Shown: piece by piece, positions 1 to 9,114 of the stretch
Position numbering within the stretch: position 1 is the first letter of the stretch
Layout of the letters: each line of letters opens with the position of its first letter
NCBI GenBank assembly: GCA_014238905.1
Contig: JABAAE010000004.1
Location: forward strand, 103,839 to 167,838
Direction of reading: 5' to 3'
DNA from: Planctomycetota bacterium
GTDB lineage: Bacteria > Planctomycetota > Planctomycetia > Pirellulales > Pirellulaceae
DNA: 64,000 bases
Program-made: the position numbers and the translations under genes
The notes under the pieces: model-generated
Database searches by the model: none
Told to the model about the DNA's origin: nothing
The model's input: the letters and a program-made list of their open reading frames with translations, nothing else

Positions 1-302
1 CTCCCAGCAGCGCGAACGGTCGGCCCCTGCATCTTTCCCTTACCCTGGTCTGCGATCCATTCTCTGAATTGGTCCTTCAATTCCGGTGTCGATAGGTCGG
101 GGAGACCTAGAACCTGTCCACTCTCCAAACAATAGCCAATTTCATTGCTTCGTGATCGAATGTCAGCGATCAAAGAGCGATCGTCGAAACGATGTCCCCA
201 GGGGTCAATACCGAGCTCCTCCAAGCGTTGCATCTTTTTCCGCCGGGATCGCAGTAATTCGTTTTCTTCTTCAGGATGTTGCGTAGGGCTGATATCAGTC
301 AT
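1..302 (-). CDS. lysS: Lysyl-tRNA synthetase, N-terminal part (cut by window edge)
   Basis: Translation on the minus strand from the ATG at 302 stays open to position 1. It contains an 'NELLRSRRKKMQRLEELGIDPWGHRFD' type N-terminus (charged helix, then ELGIDPWGHRF), which is the usual start of class II LysS, and it runs into 'GPTVRAAG', the first strand of the OB-fold anticodon-binding domain. About 100 residues are inside the window; the catalytic domain lies outside. LysS charges tRNA-Lys in the cytoplasm. No strong ribosome binding site is seen before the ATG. The family call rests on the N-terminal motif alone, so it is good but not certain. Confidence 0.85.
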   Translation of the reverse strand, partial: MTDISPTQHPEEENELLRSRRKKMQRLEELGIDPWGHRFDDRSLIADIRSRSNEIGYCLESGQVLGLPDLSTPELKDQFREWIADQGKGKMQGPTVRAAG

Positions 303-791
303 GTTTTTTGGTGGTTTTGTATTGGGAATATCAAATTGTTACATCATTTTTTTTTGCTGCAACAGGACGAATTGGGATTGTATCAGGGCCTGGGAGGCCA
401 CGCTGTTGTCTGATACTCGATTAGCCATCAACCTAAAAACTCGTAGAAAGCCCTAAAAAAGTCGACGATTTTCACACTCGGCAGCAGACCGTCCGTTGCG
501 CAAGCCAAAACCGATCCGCCGGTTGCCGGCAAAGGAAGGTTGACTGGGTTGCTCCACCATCGACAGTTAACAAGCCAACGGGTTTTCCGGTTAGAAAAGG
601 TCTGAGAAGAGGTTGCCAAACCGAGGTTTTTCCGTACCATTTTTTAAGTGGCATCTTCCCATATTTCACCTTCGGTGACCCATATAAATCGATCGGATTT
701 CGACTGGAGCTGCCGCTCGTTATTCCCTACTGCATTTCCTACCATCAAAAAACATTTTTCGTAATCCTCTGATCCCCACCAGCAGAAAACC
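303..791. other. Intergenic region between lysS and the peroxidase gene
   Basis: This 489-bp stretch separates two divergently transcribed genes and must hold both promoters. I see no convincing coding frame. There are T-rich runs near 345-357 and a short GC palindrome (CCGGTTGCCGG) near 518-528. No consensus promoter pair stood out. Confidence 0.5.
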
Positions 792-2051
792 ATGAAACAA
801 CGATTGTCATACCTCGTTCTGATTATTTTCATTGCCCTGACGCCCCTTTCGGTTCAAGCATTTCAAGAACCTCCAGCGGACGTCACTTTTGAAAAAGTCT
901 TGCTGGGAAGTAAAGGTAGCGGGTTATTGCTGGGTATTTCAGGTTCAGGTCCCATTTCGGAAGAAGAAATCCGTGGTTGGCTGAGTCAATTTCGAAATCA
1001 CACGAAGCTGACGGTGGAGCTACCATTGGGACTCAAGAAAGCAGCGGCTAACATCCAGGGTCTCCAAGCCAATCCAATGACGCGTGCGAAAATCGAACTT
1101 GGTAGGCAGCTCTATTTCGACACACGACTTTCTTCAGACAACACAATTAGTTGCAGCAGTTGTCACTCCGTTGATCAGGGATTTTCCGCTACAACCCAAT
1201 TCGGTGGTGGAGTGAATGGGCAAACTGGAAATCGCAACTCGCCAATCAGCTACAACCGCATTGTTTCAGGTCCTCAGTTCTGGGATGGACGAGCAGGTTC
1301 ACTCGAAGATCAGGCGATCGGACCGATTGCCAACCCAATCGAAATGGGAAACACCCACCAAAACGTCGTCAAGATGTTAAAGTCCAACAAAGTCTACAAA
1401 ATGCAATTCGAGACCATCTTTCACGATGCCGTTTCGATTGAAAATGTTGGCAAGGCGATCGCGGCATTTGAACGGGGAATTGTCACCGGCCCTTCGCCTT
1501 TTGATTATTATGATGTCGTCGCCAAGTTTGAAAAACAGTTTGCTGATGAATTGGAATTCCTTGCCGAAGATGATGCGGATACTTTCGCCAAGTATCAGGC
1601 AATGAAGAGGAAATCAAATGCCAATCCGATGAGCGAAAGCGCCCAAAGAGGCTATCAACTTTTTTTCAGTAAGGAAGTCAACTGCGCACAGTGCCATAGC
1701 GGAGCCAATCTTTCGGATGAAAAGTATCACAATCTGGGTGTCGGAATGGCGAGTGAAAAGCCCGACTTGGGTCGATTTGCAGTGACCGGCAATGAAGCGG
1801 ATAAGGGTGCGTTCAAAACACCGACCATCCGCAACGTCGTGTTTTCTCCGCCCTACATGCATGATGGAAGCCAAAAAACTCTCAAGGAAGTGGTTCAATG
1901 GTACAACCGGGGAGGACACGCCAATCCGCATCTCAGCGAGAACGTCAAAAAGTTGAACCTCACCGAGCAGCAAGTCGATGACCTGGTGGAATTCATGAAA
2001 GCGTGCACGGGTACTTTTCCGGAAATTGAAACTGGCCGATTACCAGAATGA
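792..2051 (+). CDS. Secreted di-haem cytochrome c peroxidase (MauG/CcpA family)
   Basis: The 419-residue protein begins with a signal peptide (about residues 1-22, hydrophobic core then VQA). It has two CxxCH haem-binding motifs, CSSCH at 121-125 and CAQCH at 298-302, the spacing expected of the bacterial cytochrome c peroxidase/MauG family. Between them lie 'FWDGRAGSLEDQA', 'GPIANPIEMG' and later 'GAFKTPTIRNV' and 'PYMHDGS', all typical of the family. It should act in the periplasm, reducing peroxide with electrons from small c-type cytochromes, although MauG relatives oxidise protein substrates. It stands alone in its orientation, with no operon partner. Confidence 0.92.
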   Translation: MKQRLSYLVLIIFIALTPLSVQAFQEPPADVTFEKVLLGSKGSGLLLGISGSGPISEEEIRGWLSQFRNHTKLTVELPLGLKKAAANIQGLQANPMTRAKIELGRQLYFDTRLSSDNTISCSSCHSVDQGFSATTQFGGGVNGQTGNRNSPISYNRIVSGPQFWDGRAGSLEDQAIGPIANPIEMGNTHQNVVKMLKSNKVYKMQFETIFHDAVSIENVGKAIAAFERGIVTGPSPFDYYDVVAKFEKQFADELEFLAEDDADTFAKYQAMKRKSNANPMSESAQRGYQLFFSKEVNCAQCHSGANLSDEKYHNLGVGMASEKPDLGRFAVTGNEADKGAFKTPTIRNVVFSPPYMHDGSQKTLKEVVQWYNRGGHANPHLSENVKKLNLTEQQVDDLVEFMKACTGTFPEIETGRLPE

Positions 2052-2057
2052 CAATTT

Positions 2058-2314
2058 TCACCTTCGACGGCCAAGGATCGCTTTGACCTTCCAAAAAGAG
2101 CCTTCAAACTGGATGGAGTATCCCCCTTGGAGGCCTCCCGGCAAATGAACAACAGACGCAATAAGTGAATTCTGGGATGATTTCGCTTCCCGGTAGAGTG
2201 CCGATGTTCATTCGGGAAAACCAGATCGAATGAATCATGCTGGTCTTTGGCCATTTGCACGTCAACTTGAGTCAAGTCCGCCGAGCACCGCTGGACTCTC
2301 AGACTGCTCGTCGG
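2058..2314 (-). pseudogene. Possible decayed gene end, two frames
   Basis: On the minus strand one frame after a stop at about 2317 reads 'CSADLTQVDVQMAKDQHDSF'. A second frame then continues with 'LYREAKSSQNSLIASVVHLP' and 'GYSIQFEGSFWKVKAILG' before a TGA at 2058-2060. Both pieces look protein-like in composition and could be one coding sequence broken by a frameshift near 2190-2200. I recognise no family, and no start codon with a ribosome binding site is visible. The call is weak and rests only on amino-acid composition. Confidence 0.22.
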
Positions 2315-2508
2315 CTAATGAGGATGATGACCCTGCGAAAAGACAGCCATCCGGAAAATCGACTGATTAGGGCGAGTTCGAGCCTAGCTGCTGATACAAA
2401 CGAGGACCGGTCACCTAGATCCTGTTAGTGCCAGCCAACTTCTGAATCCGCTCCCTCAAAAATGACTCCTCCCACCGCCTGTTTTTTTTGATACCATGCG
2501 AGCTCAGA

Positions 2509-2883
2509 ATGAACAGGTTTCCTGAGTGTATTTCGGAGCGAGTCCCAGTGAATTGGTTGCTATCGGTATTGTATGGACTATGGGTGATATGGACCGGTTT
2601 GTCGCGTAGCATCGAAGCGGGTGCCTATAAACCCAACTCTTTATGGTTCTGCCTAACGATGGGAATCGTCGGAATCGCCGCGGGATTTTTTTTCCGACTC
2701 CAACGACATCGTTTGGCGATGGCACTGGGCCTTTCTTCGTCGGGAATCGTGCTACTTTACTATTTTTTTTCTTTTGTAAACCAGCCAGAAAACGACGCCA
2801 CGATCAGGGTCGGATTGATGATTGTTGCTTCGATCGGTTATATCGCCATGATTCTGATGCCCAGAGCAGCCCAAACCAAATAG
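2509..2883 (+). CDS. Small integral membrane protein, unknown function
   Basis: A 124-residue protein with about four predicted membrane-spanning stretches: '[13 protein letters not shown]', '[18 protein letters not shown]', '[17 protein letters not shown]' and '[17 protein letters not shown]'. The ATG at 2509 was preferred to the upstream in-frame ATG at 2488 because it puts the first membrane segment about 14 residues from the start; neither start has a strong ribosome binding site. The layout resembles small four-helix membrane proteins of unknown function. It ends 27 bp before a tandem repeat block and 151 bp before the trhO-rluA fusion gene. Confidence 0.6.
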   Translation: MNRFPECISERVPVNWLLSVLYGLWVIWTGLSRSIEAGAYKPNSLWFCLTMGIVGIAAGFFFRLQRHRLAMALGLSSSGIVLLYYFFSFVNQPENDATIRVGLMIVASIGYIAMILMPRAAQTK

Positions 2884-2910
2884 CTGCCGGCTTTCCATCC
2901 CAATCCCCAA

Positions 2911-3015
2911 TTTCCTGCAAACCAATTTCCTGCAAACCAATTTCCTGCAAACCAATTTCCTGCAAACCAATTTCCTGCAAACCAATTTCCTGCAAACCAA
3001 TTTCCTGCAAACCAT
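2911..3015. repeat. Seven tandem copies of a 15-bp unit
   Basis: The unit TTTCCTGCAAACCAA is repeated seven times head to tail, the last copy differing at its final base. Copies begin at 2911, 2926, 2941, 2956, 2971, 2986 and 3001. The block ends 19 bp before the ATG of the downstream fusion gene, so it lies in that gene's leader. There are no spacers, so it is not a CRISPR array. Confidence 0.97.
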
Positions 3016-3034
3016 AGAGCTTGCTTAAGTCTTC

Positions 3035-4891
3035 ATGTCTCAAATCGTCAATATTTCGGGATACAAATTCGTGACGATATCCGATCCCGCGCCTTTCCAG
3101 GCGGCGCTGCGTGACGCCTGCCTGCAGCAGGGTCTCAAGGGAACCATTCTGCTTAGCCACGAAGGCATCAACTGTTTTGTTGCCGGCACCCGAACTGGAA
3201 TTGACTCGTTCCTGGACGTCATCCGATCGATGTCACCCTTTTCTGATTTCGCCGCCAAAGAGAGCTTTAGCTCCTACCAACCGTTTAGTCGAATGCTTGT
3301 CAAAATCAAGAAAGAAATCATCACCTTTGAGAAGCGCATACGATCCCGCTTAGGAGATTCTCGACAAAAGCTAAGTCCAACTGATCTCAAACAATGGCTT
3401 GATCAAGAAAAAGACCTGGTGCTGCTGGATACCCGCAACGACTACGAAGTTGAGTTAGGGACATTTAACCAAGCCAAATCAGTTTCCATTGATAATTTTC
3501 GCGAATTCCCGGAAGCCATTGAAAACCTGCCGAAGGACTATAAAAAGAAAACCATTGTCATGTTTTGTACCGGCGGGATCCGCTGTGAAAAAGCGGGGCC
3601 CTTCATGGAAGAAGCGGGGTTTGAAAATGTCTTCCAGCTGGACGGTGGCATTCTCAAATATTTTGAGACCTGCGGGGATGCTCATTGGCAAGGTGAGTGT
3701 TTTGTTTTTGACAAACGTGTTGCTTTGGATCCCCAACTGTCCGAAACCGGCACCACCATGTGCTTCAACTGCCAGGCATTGGTCACCGAACAAGACCAAC
3801 GAAATAAGCGTTATCAATTCGGCGTTTCCTGCCCAATTTGTTTTGAGGAATCCAATGAGCAAGAGAGCATCGTTGAGCAACCCGAACAGCGAAATCTCCT
3901 AATTGCAGAAAACGCCACTCCTTTGCCGGGTAGTTTGCCCTATGAGAACTTCCGACCGATGAACGTGTCGAAAGAGATGGACGGCCTATCTCTTCTCGAA
4001 TTCCTTCTCGCACTTCGAACTCACATCCTCGGCGATCAATGGCTTCAATTCATTGAAGCAGGTGTAATATTGCATAAGGGCAAACCTGTGGGACTCGACA
4101 GGAGAGTTGCTCACGGCCAAAAGTATTACCATCTAATGCCACAAACGACCGAACCCGATGTAAATGCAGAGATTCGCGTTTTGCACGAAGACCAACACAT
4201 TGTCGTTGTTGAAAAACCTGCTCCTCTGCCAATGCATCCATGTGGACGATTCAACAAAAATTCTCTGCAGACTATTTTACAAAACGTCTATCAACCCAAT
4301 CGCTTGCGTTTGGTGCATCGCCTCGATGCTAACACGACTGGAATCGTGGTCTACGCGCGTTCCAAAGAGGTCGCCACAAGCCTGCAGGAACAATTTGCCA
4401 ATGGCAAAGTCATCAAGGAATATTTGGCAGGTGTCTGGGGTCATCCCCCGCAGATGCAATTCCAGTCCGATAAGAAAATTGCCAAACAACCGGGTCAAGG
4501 CGGTATTCGATTTCTCGACTCAAGCGGTCAAACTTCCCAAACGCAATTCGAGGTTCTTGATCAAACCGAAAATGAAATTGGTGGTACCAGCCTTCTGAAG
4601 GCAATGCCGATCACCGGTCGCACCAATCAAATTCGATTACACCTGTGGGATTTAGGATTCCCTATCATCAACGACTCGACTTATCTGCCCAACTTAAAGA
4701 CCGGAATCAGCAATCAGACGCAGTCCATCGATGAGCCCCTTTTACAATTACATGCCTATTGCATTGGATTCCGGCATCCGGGTTCCGGAGATTGGATTCA
4801 ATTCTCGGCACAACCACCAGCTTGGGTCCGTTCGTTCCCCTCAGAAAAACCTAATAGCAGGAAATGGCACCCCGGATTTTGTGTTTTTTGA
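3035..4891 (+). CDS. TrhO-like tRNA uridine hydroxylase fused to an RluA-family pseudouridine synthase
   Basis: The 618-residue protein joins two RNA-modification enzymes. The first half matches TrhO (YceA/UPF0176): an N-terminal domain with 'GTILLSHEGINCFVAGT', then a rhodanese domain with the motif CTGGIRC (Cys178) and 'FQLDGGILKYFE'. TrhO makes 5-hydroxyuridine at position 34 of some tRNAs. From about residue 305 on it matches the RluA pseudouridine synthase family, with 'HRLDANTTG' (catalytic Asp431) and 'TGRTNQIRLHL'. A Cys-rich segment between them (CFNCQAL...CPICF) may bind zinc. The reading frame is continuous, so the fusion is real in this sequence. The exact RNA target of the RluA half is unknown. 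The gene follows seven 15-bp repeats, and no clear ribosome binding site is seen. Confidence 0.88.
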   Translation: MSQIVNISGYKFVTISDPAPFQAALRDACLQQGLKGTILLSHEGINCFVAGTRTGIDSFLDVIRSMSPFSDFAAKESFSSYQPFSRMLVKIKKEIITFEKRIRSRLGDSRQKLSPTDLKQWLDQEKDLVLLDTRNDYEVELGTFNQAKSVSIDNFREFPEAIENLPKDYKKKTIVMFCTGGIRCEKAGPFMEEAGFENVFQLDGGILKYFETCGDAHWQGECFVFDKRVALDPQLSETGTTMCFNCQALVTEQDQRNKRYQFGVSCPICFEESNEQESIVEQPEQRNLLIAENATPLPGSLPYENFRPMNVSKEMDGLSLLEFLLALRTHILGDQWLQFIEAGVILHKGKPVGLDRRVAHGQKYYHLMPQTTEPDVNAEIRVLHEDQHIVVVEKPAPLPMHPCGRFNKNSLQTILQNVYQPNRLRLVHRLDANTTGIVVYARSKEVATSLQEQFANGKVIKEYLAGVWGHPPQMQFQSDKKIAKQPGQGGIRFLDSSGQTSQTQFEVLDQTENEIGGTSLLKAMPITGRTNQIRLHLWDLGFPIINDSTYLPNLKTGISNQTQSIDEPLLQLHAYCIGFRHPGSGDWIQFSAQPPAWVRSFPSEKPNSRKWHPGFCVF

Positions 4892-5010
4892 AGAGGATTC
4901 TGGCAGAAAGGAAACTAATAGATTGCCGAAACCCATTACGAAGGTGAAAATGAATACGCCAGCGTTGCGGACCCAATAACCTGTTTTATTGGGTCCAGCA
5001 ACTTCAAAAT

Positions 5011-6768
5011 GTGAATGGTGATCTTAACAAGATGTCAATCGGACCGGTCGAAAAAGCAAAAACAACCCAAGAAATCTATGAACTGGCAGATCGATCACAA
5101 CAGGTCATTGAGTCCGCTCGTTTAATGGAGTATGCGCTACGGGAGTATTCTGGTGACTACCGTTCTGGCCTGACTCAGCTGTACAACACTTGCCGAAAAA
5201 TTTTTCCCGAGGGTCAACGGGCAAAAATAAAAATCGCTTTCGAAGCCAGATCCCAGTTACGAAACGTCGAAAAAAACGGCGAGGCCACGTTTGAAGCCAA
5301 GACAAAAGCCACCGAAACATTTCTTCAAGCTGCCAATTTTCTATTTGCATCGTTCCCTAAAATCTATCCTGATAAGTTTACCGGTCCCAGTTCCGCCGTT
5401 GACCAGGCAACCTCTTTTTTTGACGAGGGTTCTCAAGCGGAAACATCAGCCACCGGAAGCAACATTTCGGCTCTCTCAACCGACAATACTGACGTCGACA
5501 AGACCAACACGCCGTTTGTTCCACCTACTTATTCATTGCAGGGATCAGGCCTCCTAGACAGGAAACTCTCCATTTTTCAAATGGAAAAAATCTGTCACCG
5601 CATGGGTCGTTCGCTGAAGGCAGGCATCTCTATCAGCGTTGCCCTGGAAAACGAAGAGAAACTACTGAGTGGTTCACAGCGGGAGGCCTTTTCAGCCATC
5701 CTCGTAGATGTGAGTAACGGCGGTACCGCAGCTGACGCGGTATCCAGGCACCACTGTTTTCCATCCATGTTTTCGGAAATGGTTCGCGTTGGAGAGGAGA
5801 CCGGTCGTCTTGACCAGGCTTTTCTTCGATTGGCGGATCATTATCGAAATCTGATCCAGATGCGGCGCACGTTTATCCAGGGAATCTCTTGGCCGGTCCT
5901 GCAATTCATTTTTGCGATTGGTGTCATCTCTTTATTCTTCCTGATCATTGCCTGGTTAGAGTCCATTATGACCGAATTCCAAGCACCTGATATCTTTATG
6001 CTTGGTTTTTCTCCAATGGGCAATTTGGGGCTCCTTTGGATTTTAATATTGCTGGGACTAGGCGGACTGTTCATTGCCATAAAAGGAACTGTGGCAGGCT
6101 GGTTTGGCGAATTCCCAATTCAATTAGCGTTGCGGATTCCATTGATTGGCAACACGATCAAAACTCTATCGCTTTCCAGATTTGCCTGGTCGTTTGGAAT
6201 GGCAATTGAAGCGGGCATGGATGCCAAAAGGGCAATTCAACTTGGTGTCCGTAGTACCCAGATGCATTACTATATGGCACACGAGGATGCGATTGGAGAG
6301 ACAATAAGTGAAGGCAAGGAATTTGCCGTCGCACTCGGCCGCACAGATGCATTCCCCGCTGACCTTTTGCAAGCAGTCGAGGTAGGCGAATTGACCGGTG
6401 AACTAACCGAAAGCCTGGAACGACTTTCCAATGATTACTGCGAACAGGCTGAAATTTCCTTACGTAGAATCAGCCAAATTTCAGGTTTCGTGATAACTAT
6501 CTTCGTCGCTGTCATCATCGCCGTCGCCGTGTTCCTGATGTACGCCAACTATCTAGGCACACTCAATGAAGCATTGAAGAACCCGATGGGAACGCTTGAA
6601 CAAATCGAAAACGGTGAGAAAAGCAGTAATCCTACGGTTGCCGCTAAAAATAAAATGGTAAAAGACTTCATGGAAAACAACGACGATTTCAAGCAATTCA
6701 AATCACTGTACGAACATCTTCCCAATATCAACAAGATGAGTCCCAACGAATTTCTGGACGGATTCTGA
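5011..6768 (+). CDS. Type II secretion/type IV pilus inner-membrane protein of the GspF/PilC family
   Basis: The product has two T2SSF domains. The first (about residues 190-315) contains 'MGRSLKAGISISVALE' and 'VGEETGRLDQAF'; the second (about 395-510) contains 'WSFGMAIEAGMDAKRA' and 'AVEVGELTGELTESL'. Hydrophobic segments follow each domain, as in GspF/PilC platform proteins of the inner membrane. An N-terminal extension of about 170 residues is unusual. The start could be GTG at 5011 or ATG at 5032; neither has a clear ribosome binding site. No ATPase, pilin or secretin gene lies next to it, so its partner machine must be encoded elsewhere. It converges with the KAP NTPase gene. Confidence 0.85.
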   Translation: MNGDLNKMSIGPVEKAKTTQEIYELADRSQQVIESARLMEYALREYSGDYRSGLTQLYNTCRKIFPEGQRAKIKIAFEARSQLRNVEKNGEATFEAKTKATETFLQAANFLFASFPKIYPDKFTGPSSAVDQATSFFDEGSQAETSATGSNISALSTDNTDVDKTNTPFVPPTYSLQGSGLLDRKLSIFQMEKICHRMGRSLKAGISISVALENEEKLLSGSQREAFSAILVDVSNGGTAADAVSRHHCFPSMFSEMVRVGEETGRLDQAFLRLADHYRNLIQMRRTFIQGISWPVLQFIFAIGVISLFFLIIAWLESIMTEFQAPDIFMLGFSPMGNLGLLWILILLGLGGLFIAIKGTVAGWFGEFPIQLALRIPLIGNTIKTLSLSRFAWSFGMAIEAGMDAKRAIQLGVRSTQMHYYMAHEDAIGETISEGKEFAVALGRTDAFPADLLQAVEVGELTGELTESLERLSNDYCEQAEISLRRISQISGFVITIFVAVIIAVAVFLMYANYLGTLNEALKNPMGTLEQIENGEKSSNPTVAAKNKMVKDFMENNDDFKQFKSLYEHLPNINKMSPNEFLDGF

Positions 6769-6784
6769 TTTTCATCTGATGGCC

Positions 6785-6806
6785 AACGACTTTATTTACA
6801 GTCGTT
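6785..6806. terminator. Hairpin between convergent gene ends
   Basis: AACGACT at 6785-6791 pairs with AGTCGTT at 6800-6806 (7 bp, 8-nt loop). It overlaps the stop codon of the minus-strand KAP gene and lies 17 bp after the gspF-like gene, so it could help end both transcripts. There is no U-tract, so this is weak. Confidence 0.25.
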
Positions 6807-8901
6807 CCAAAAGCTGCCCAATCAAAAGTTCGCTCTCCAGTGAGATCCAATCCGGTTCGTCCTTGGAGAGTTTGGCCAATCGCCCTCGCAATGGTTCGGG
6901 GTCAAAAAACATTTTGATCAGTTCCAATGGAAATTCGAGCTGGGACTTACGATCCGAATCGCTTATTAAGCTCGTGTCCAAGCTCATCGACGCCAGGAAT
7001 TGCACGAGTTCTTCGTCGTCTCGACAAGACTCCTCGACCCAAATTCGAACTTTGGATTTCCGGCCATAACGATACCATTTTTTTAATATCCTCAAGCAAA
7101 AAGGATGTTTCTGAAGATCCCCCGTGAGACTGATTTCCAGTATTCTACGATCCAACAGCTTGACCACTTCCAACAACTTCGCTGACCGAACCTTGGCATC
7201 GGTGGACTCATCAGGTTCCGCCAATAGATCGATACGGTGTTCCAAAACTTCCATCAGTTCCAACGCCGTAAAAATCGAGGCCTCAGAATCGACGGATTGC
7301 TTCAATACCTGAAAACGGAGTGCAGCCGTTTCGATTTTTTGCAGACAATCGACTAGCAGGGAAACGACACGATGCACTGGTTCAATCAACCGTTGTCCCG
7401 ATGGTCCGGGGTCCACCAGTTTGACTTGATCGCCCCTCTTTATGAGAGCATCGAACATCCGTTCAGCCTGTTCTGGACTGGCCTTCTCGGCGACAAATTC
7501 GGCGGCCTGCTGCAGAAGTTCCATTAACCACGTTTCGGCCTCTTGTTCTCCAACCGGTCCAAATTGCTGAAGAGCAACTGCAAATGAAGTGGCATCATTC
7601 AACAATTCGATCAGGTTTTGCCATTGGTACTCTGATGCCTCTCCCGCCGAAAGACCTAAACGGAAATAGGTATCGAAATGTCGGGGAGAACAAATTCTTT
7701 GCTGTTCATCCCAGCCCGATAAAAAGGATTCGCCACGCATGGGCCCATTAAGAGCCCAAGAAACCTTGGGAAAGATCACACGGAGAATAGACTCCACGAA
7801 AGGTCGATCTTTTTGCGGAATAGTCGTCAGCCATTTTTCATGAAAAGTGCTTAGGTCGACCCAGCCTCGTCCCCGTTCATCGCAATGCCCGACAAACGCA
7901 TCCTGAAAAGAACGCATCGCCTGGATGGACTGGGAAGAAAACGCCATTAAGCAGGACAGCCCCAACAGGTCAGGCAAAAACACCTGGCCCTTGACGGTCG
8001 GATAGATGAAACGAACCACGTTTAAGAAACGTGTGCACGCACGGGGCGTGGTTAGAAAATTCTTGATTCCACCTTCAAAAAGCACCCTAAAGATCGTTCG
8101 TGAATGTTCGTCCAATCGCTCTTGCTCGGGGTCGATGGCCGCTAGTTGACCAATCACCATTCGCTCCAACGTCATGCGGGTGGGCACCGGCACATCAATC
8201 TGTAGCTGAATGACCTTTTCAAGATAAGTGCGACCGTCCACACCAAGCTTACTTCCCATTGCCTCGACAACCACTTCGTAGTCCATCGAAAGCACATAAG
8301 TTGTATGAGGAAGATCCGCTATTGCGCGAACAATCAACAGCAATTGGGACATTTCATCTGGTGTCAAACGATCAATATCGTCCATAAATATGAGAATGCG
8401 TCGATCCGTTTTTAAAAAAATATCGACTACTTTTTCCCGGACGATTTGGATATCCCTCGGCTGTGCGACGTTTTGGGATTGGGAAGGGTTGTGCTGAACA
8501 GATCCTCCCTCCCCGGGACTCGCCAAGGCATCTGCCAAATCCTGAAGGGCTTCTGCTGCCCCTCCCAGAACATCCTTTACTTCGGGACGACTAACCGCGG
8601 CCCCCAATTGCTGGATAAACGCTGGGATCAATTGCTTTGTGCCAGTGAACCACCATGGGTTAAACCTAACCAATAGTGGGGCCTTTTCGGTTTCGGTCTC
8701 TTTCAGCTCTCCGGCGATCAGGTTTAATAGACTACTCTTGCCGCTGCCCCACGGACCTGCCAGAGCAAGTACAACCGAGTTTTCACCTTTTGCCGCACGA
8801 ATCGCTTCCGCAAATGACCGTACAAACGCCATCCTGTCCAACCGGTCAAAACCTGGGCTGGTAATCGGTGCGTCCGGTATTAAGTTCATTGAGTTGACCA
8901 T
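6796..8901 (-). CDS. KAP-family P-loop NTPase
   Basis: The roughly 701-residue protein has a Walker A motif GPWGSGKSS near residues 49-57 and a Walker B 'ILIFMDDIDRL' near 169-179. The 'RFNPWWFTG' element and 'YVLSMDYEVVVEAMG' also fit the KAP P-loop family (PF07693). In many KAP proteins a pair of membrane helices interrupts the domain; I see none here, so this one looks soluble. The rest of the protein is helical with no domain I recognise. The ATG at 8901 was chosen over a TTG two codons earlier; an ATG at 8889 is also possible. Known KAP proteins range from eukaryotic signalling scaffolds to the phage-exclusion protein PifA, so the role here cannot be stated. Confidence 0.85.
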   Translation of the reverse strand: MVNSMNLIPDAPITSPGFDRLDRMAFVRSFAEAIRAAKGENSVVLALAGPWGSGKSSLLNLIAGELKETETEKAPLLVRFNPWWFTGTKQLIPAFIQQLGAAVSRPEVKDVLGGAAEALQDLADALASPGEGGSVQHNPSQSQNVAQPRDIQIVREKVVDIFLKTDRRILIFMDDIDRLTPDEMSQLLLIVRAIADLPHTTYVLSMDYEVVVEAMGSKLGVDGRTYLEKVIQLQIDVPVPTRMTLERMVIGQLAAIDPEQERLDEHSRTIFRVLFEGGIKNFLTTPRACTRFLNVVRFIYPTVKGQVFLPDLLGLSCLMAFSSQSIQAMRSFQDAFVGHCDERGRGWVDLSTFHEKWLTTIPQKDRPFVESILRVIFPKVSWALNGPMRGESFLSGWDEQQRICSPRHFDTYFRLGLSAGEASEYQWQNLIELLNDATSFAVALQQFGPVGEQEAETWLMELLQQAAEFVAEKASPEQAERMFDALIKRGDQVKLVDPGPSGQRLIEPVHRVVSLLVDCLQKIETAALRFQVLKQSVDSEASIFTALELMEVLEHRIDLLAEPDESTDAKVRSAKLLEVVKLLDRRILEISLTGDLQKHPFCLRILKKWYRYGRKSKVRIWVEESCRDDEELVQFLASMSLDTSLISDSDRKSQLEFPLELIKMFFDPEPLRGRLAKLSKDEPDWISLESELLIGQLLERL

Positions 8902-9114
8902 ATTCAAAGACTAATCTTCCGGAAGAAAACTTGGTAGTAGCGGATCCCAAGGGAACGGGTTCAGCGATAAAGATGAACCAAACGTCGTCTTTGCAAAACG
9001 AAACATCATGACAGACAGCCATGGTGCTGTTGCTTTGGCCGGCTTCCCACCAGCGAAATGCGGGCAAGTCCCGGTTGCAAACGATCCAACGTTTGGAAAA
9101 CGGACGGCACGAAA

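Noticed and set aside
2911..3015. CRISPR array
   Set aside because: The 15-bp units are directly joined with no spacers, and there are no cas genes.
5011..8901. Defence island built on the KAP NTPase
   Set aside because: No other defence-type gene, transposon or repeat lies around it; the neighbours look like ordinary chromosomal genes.
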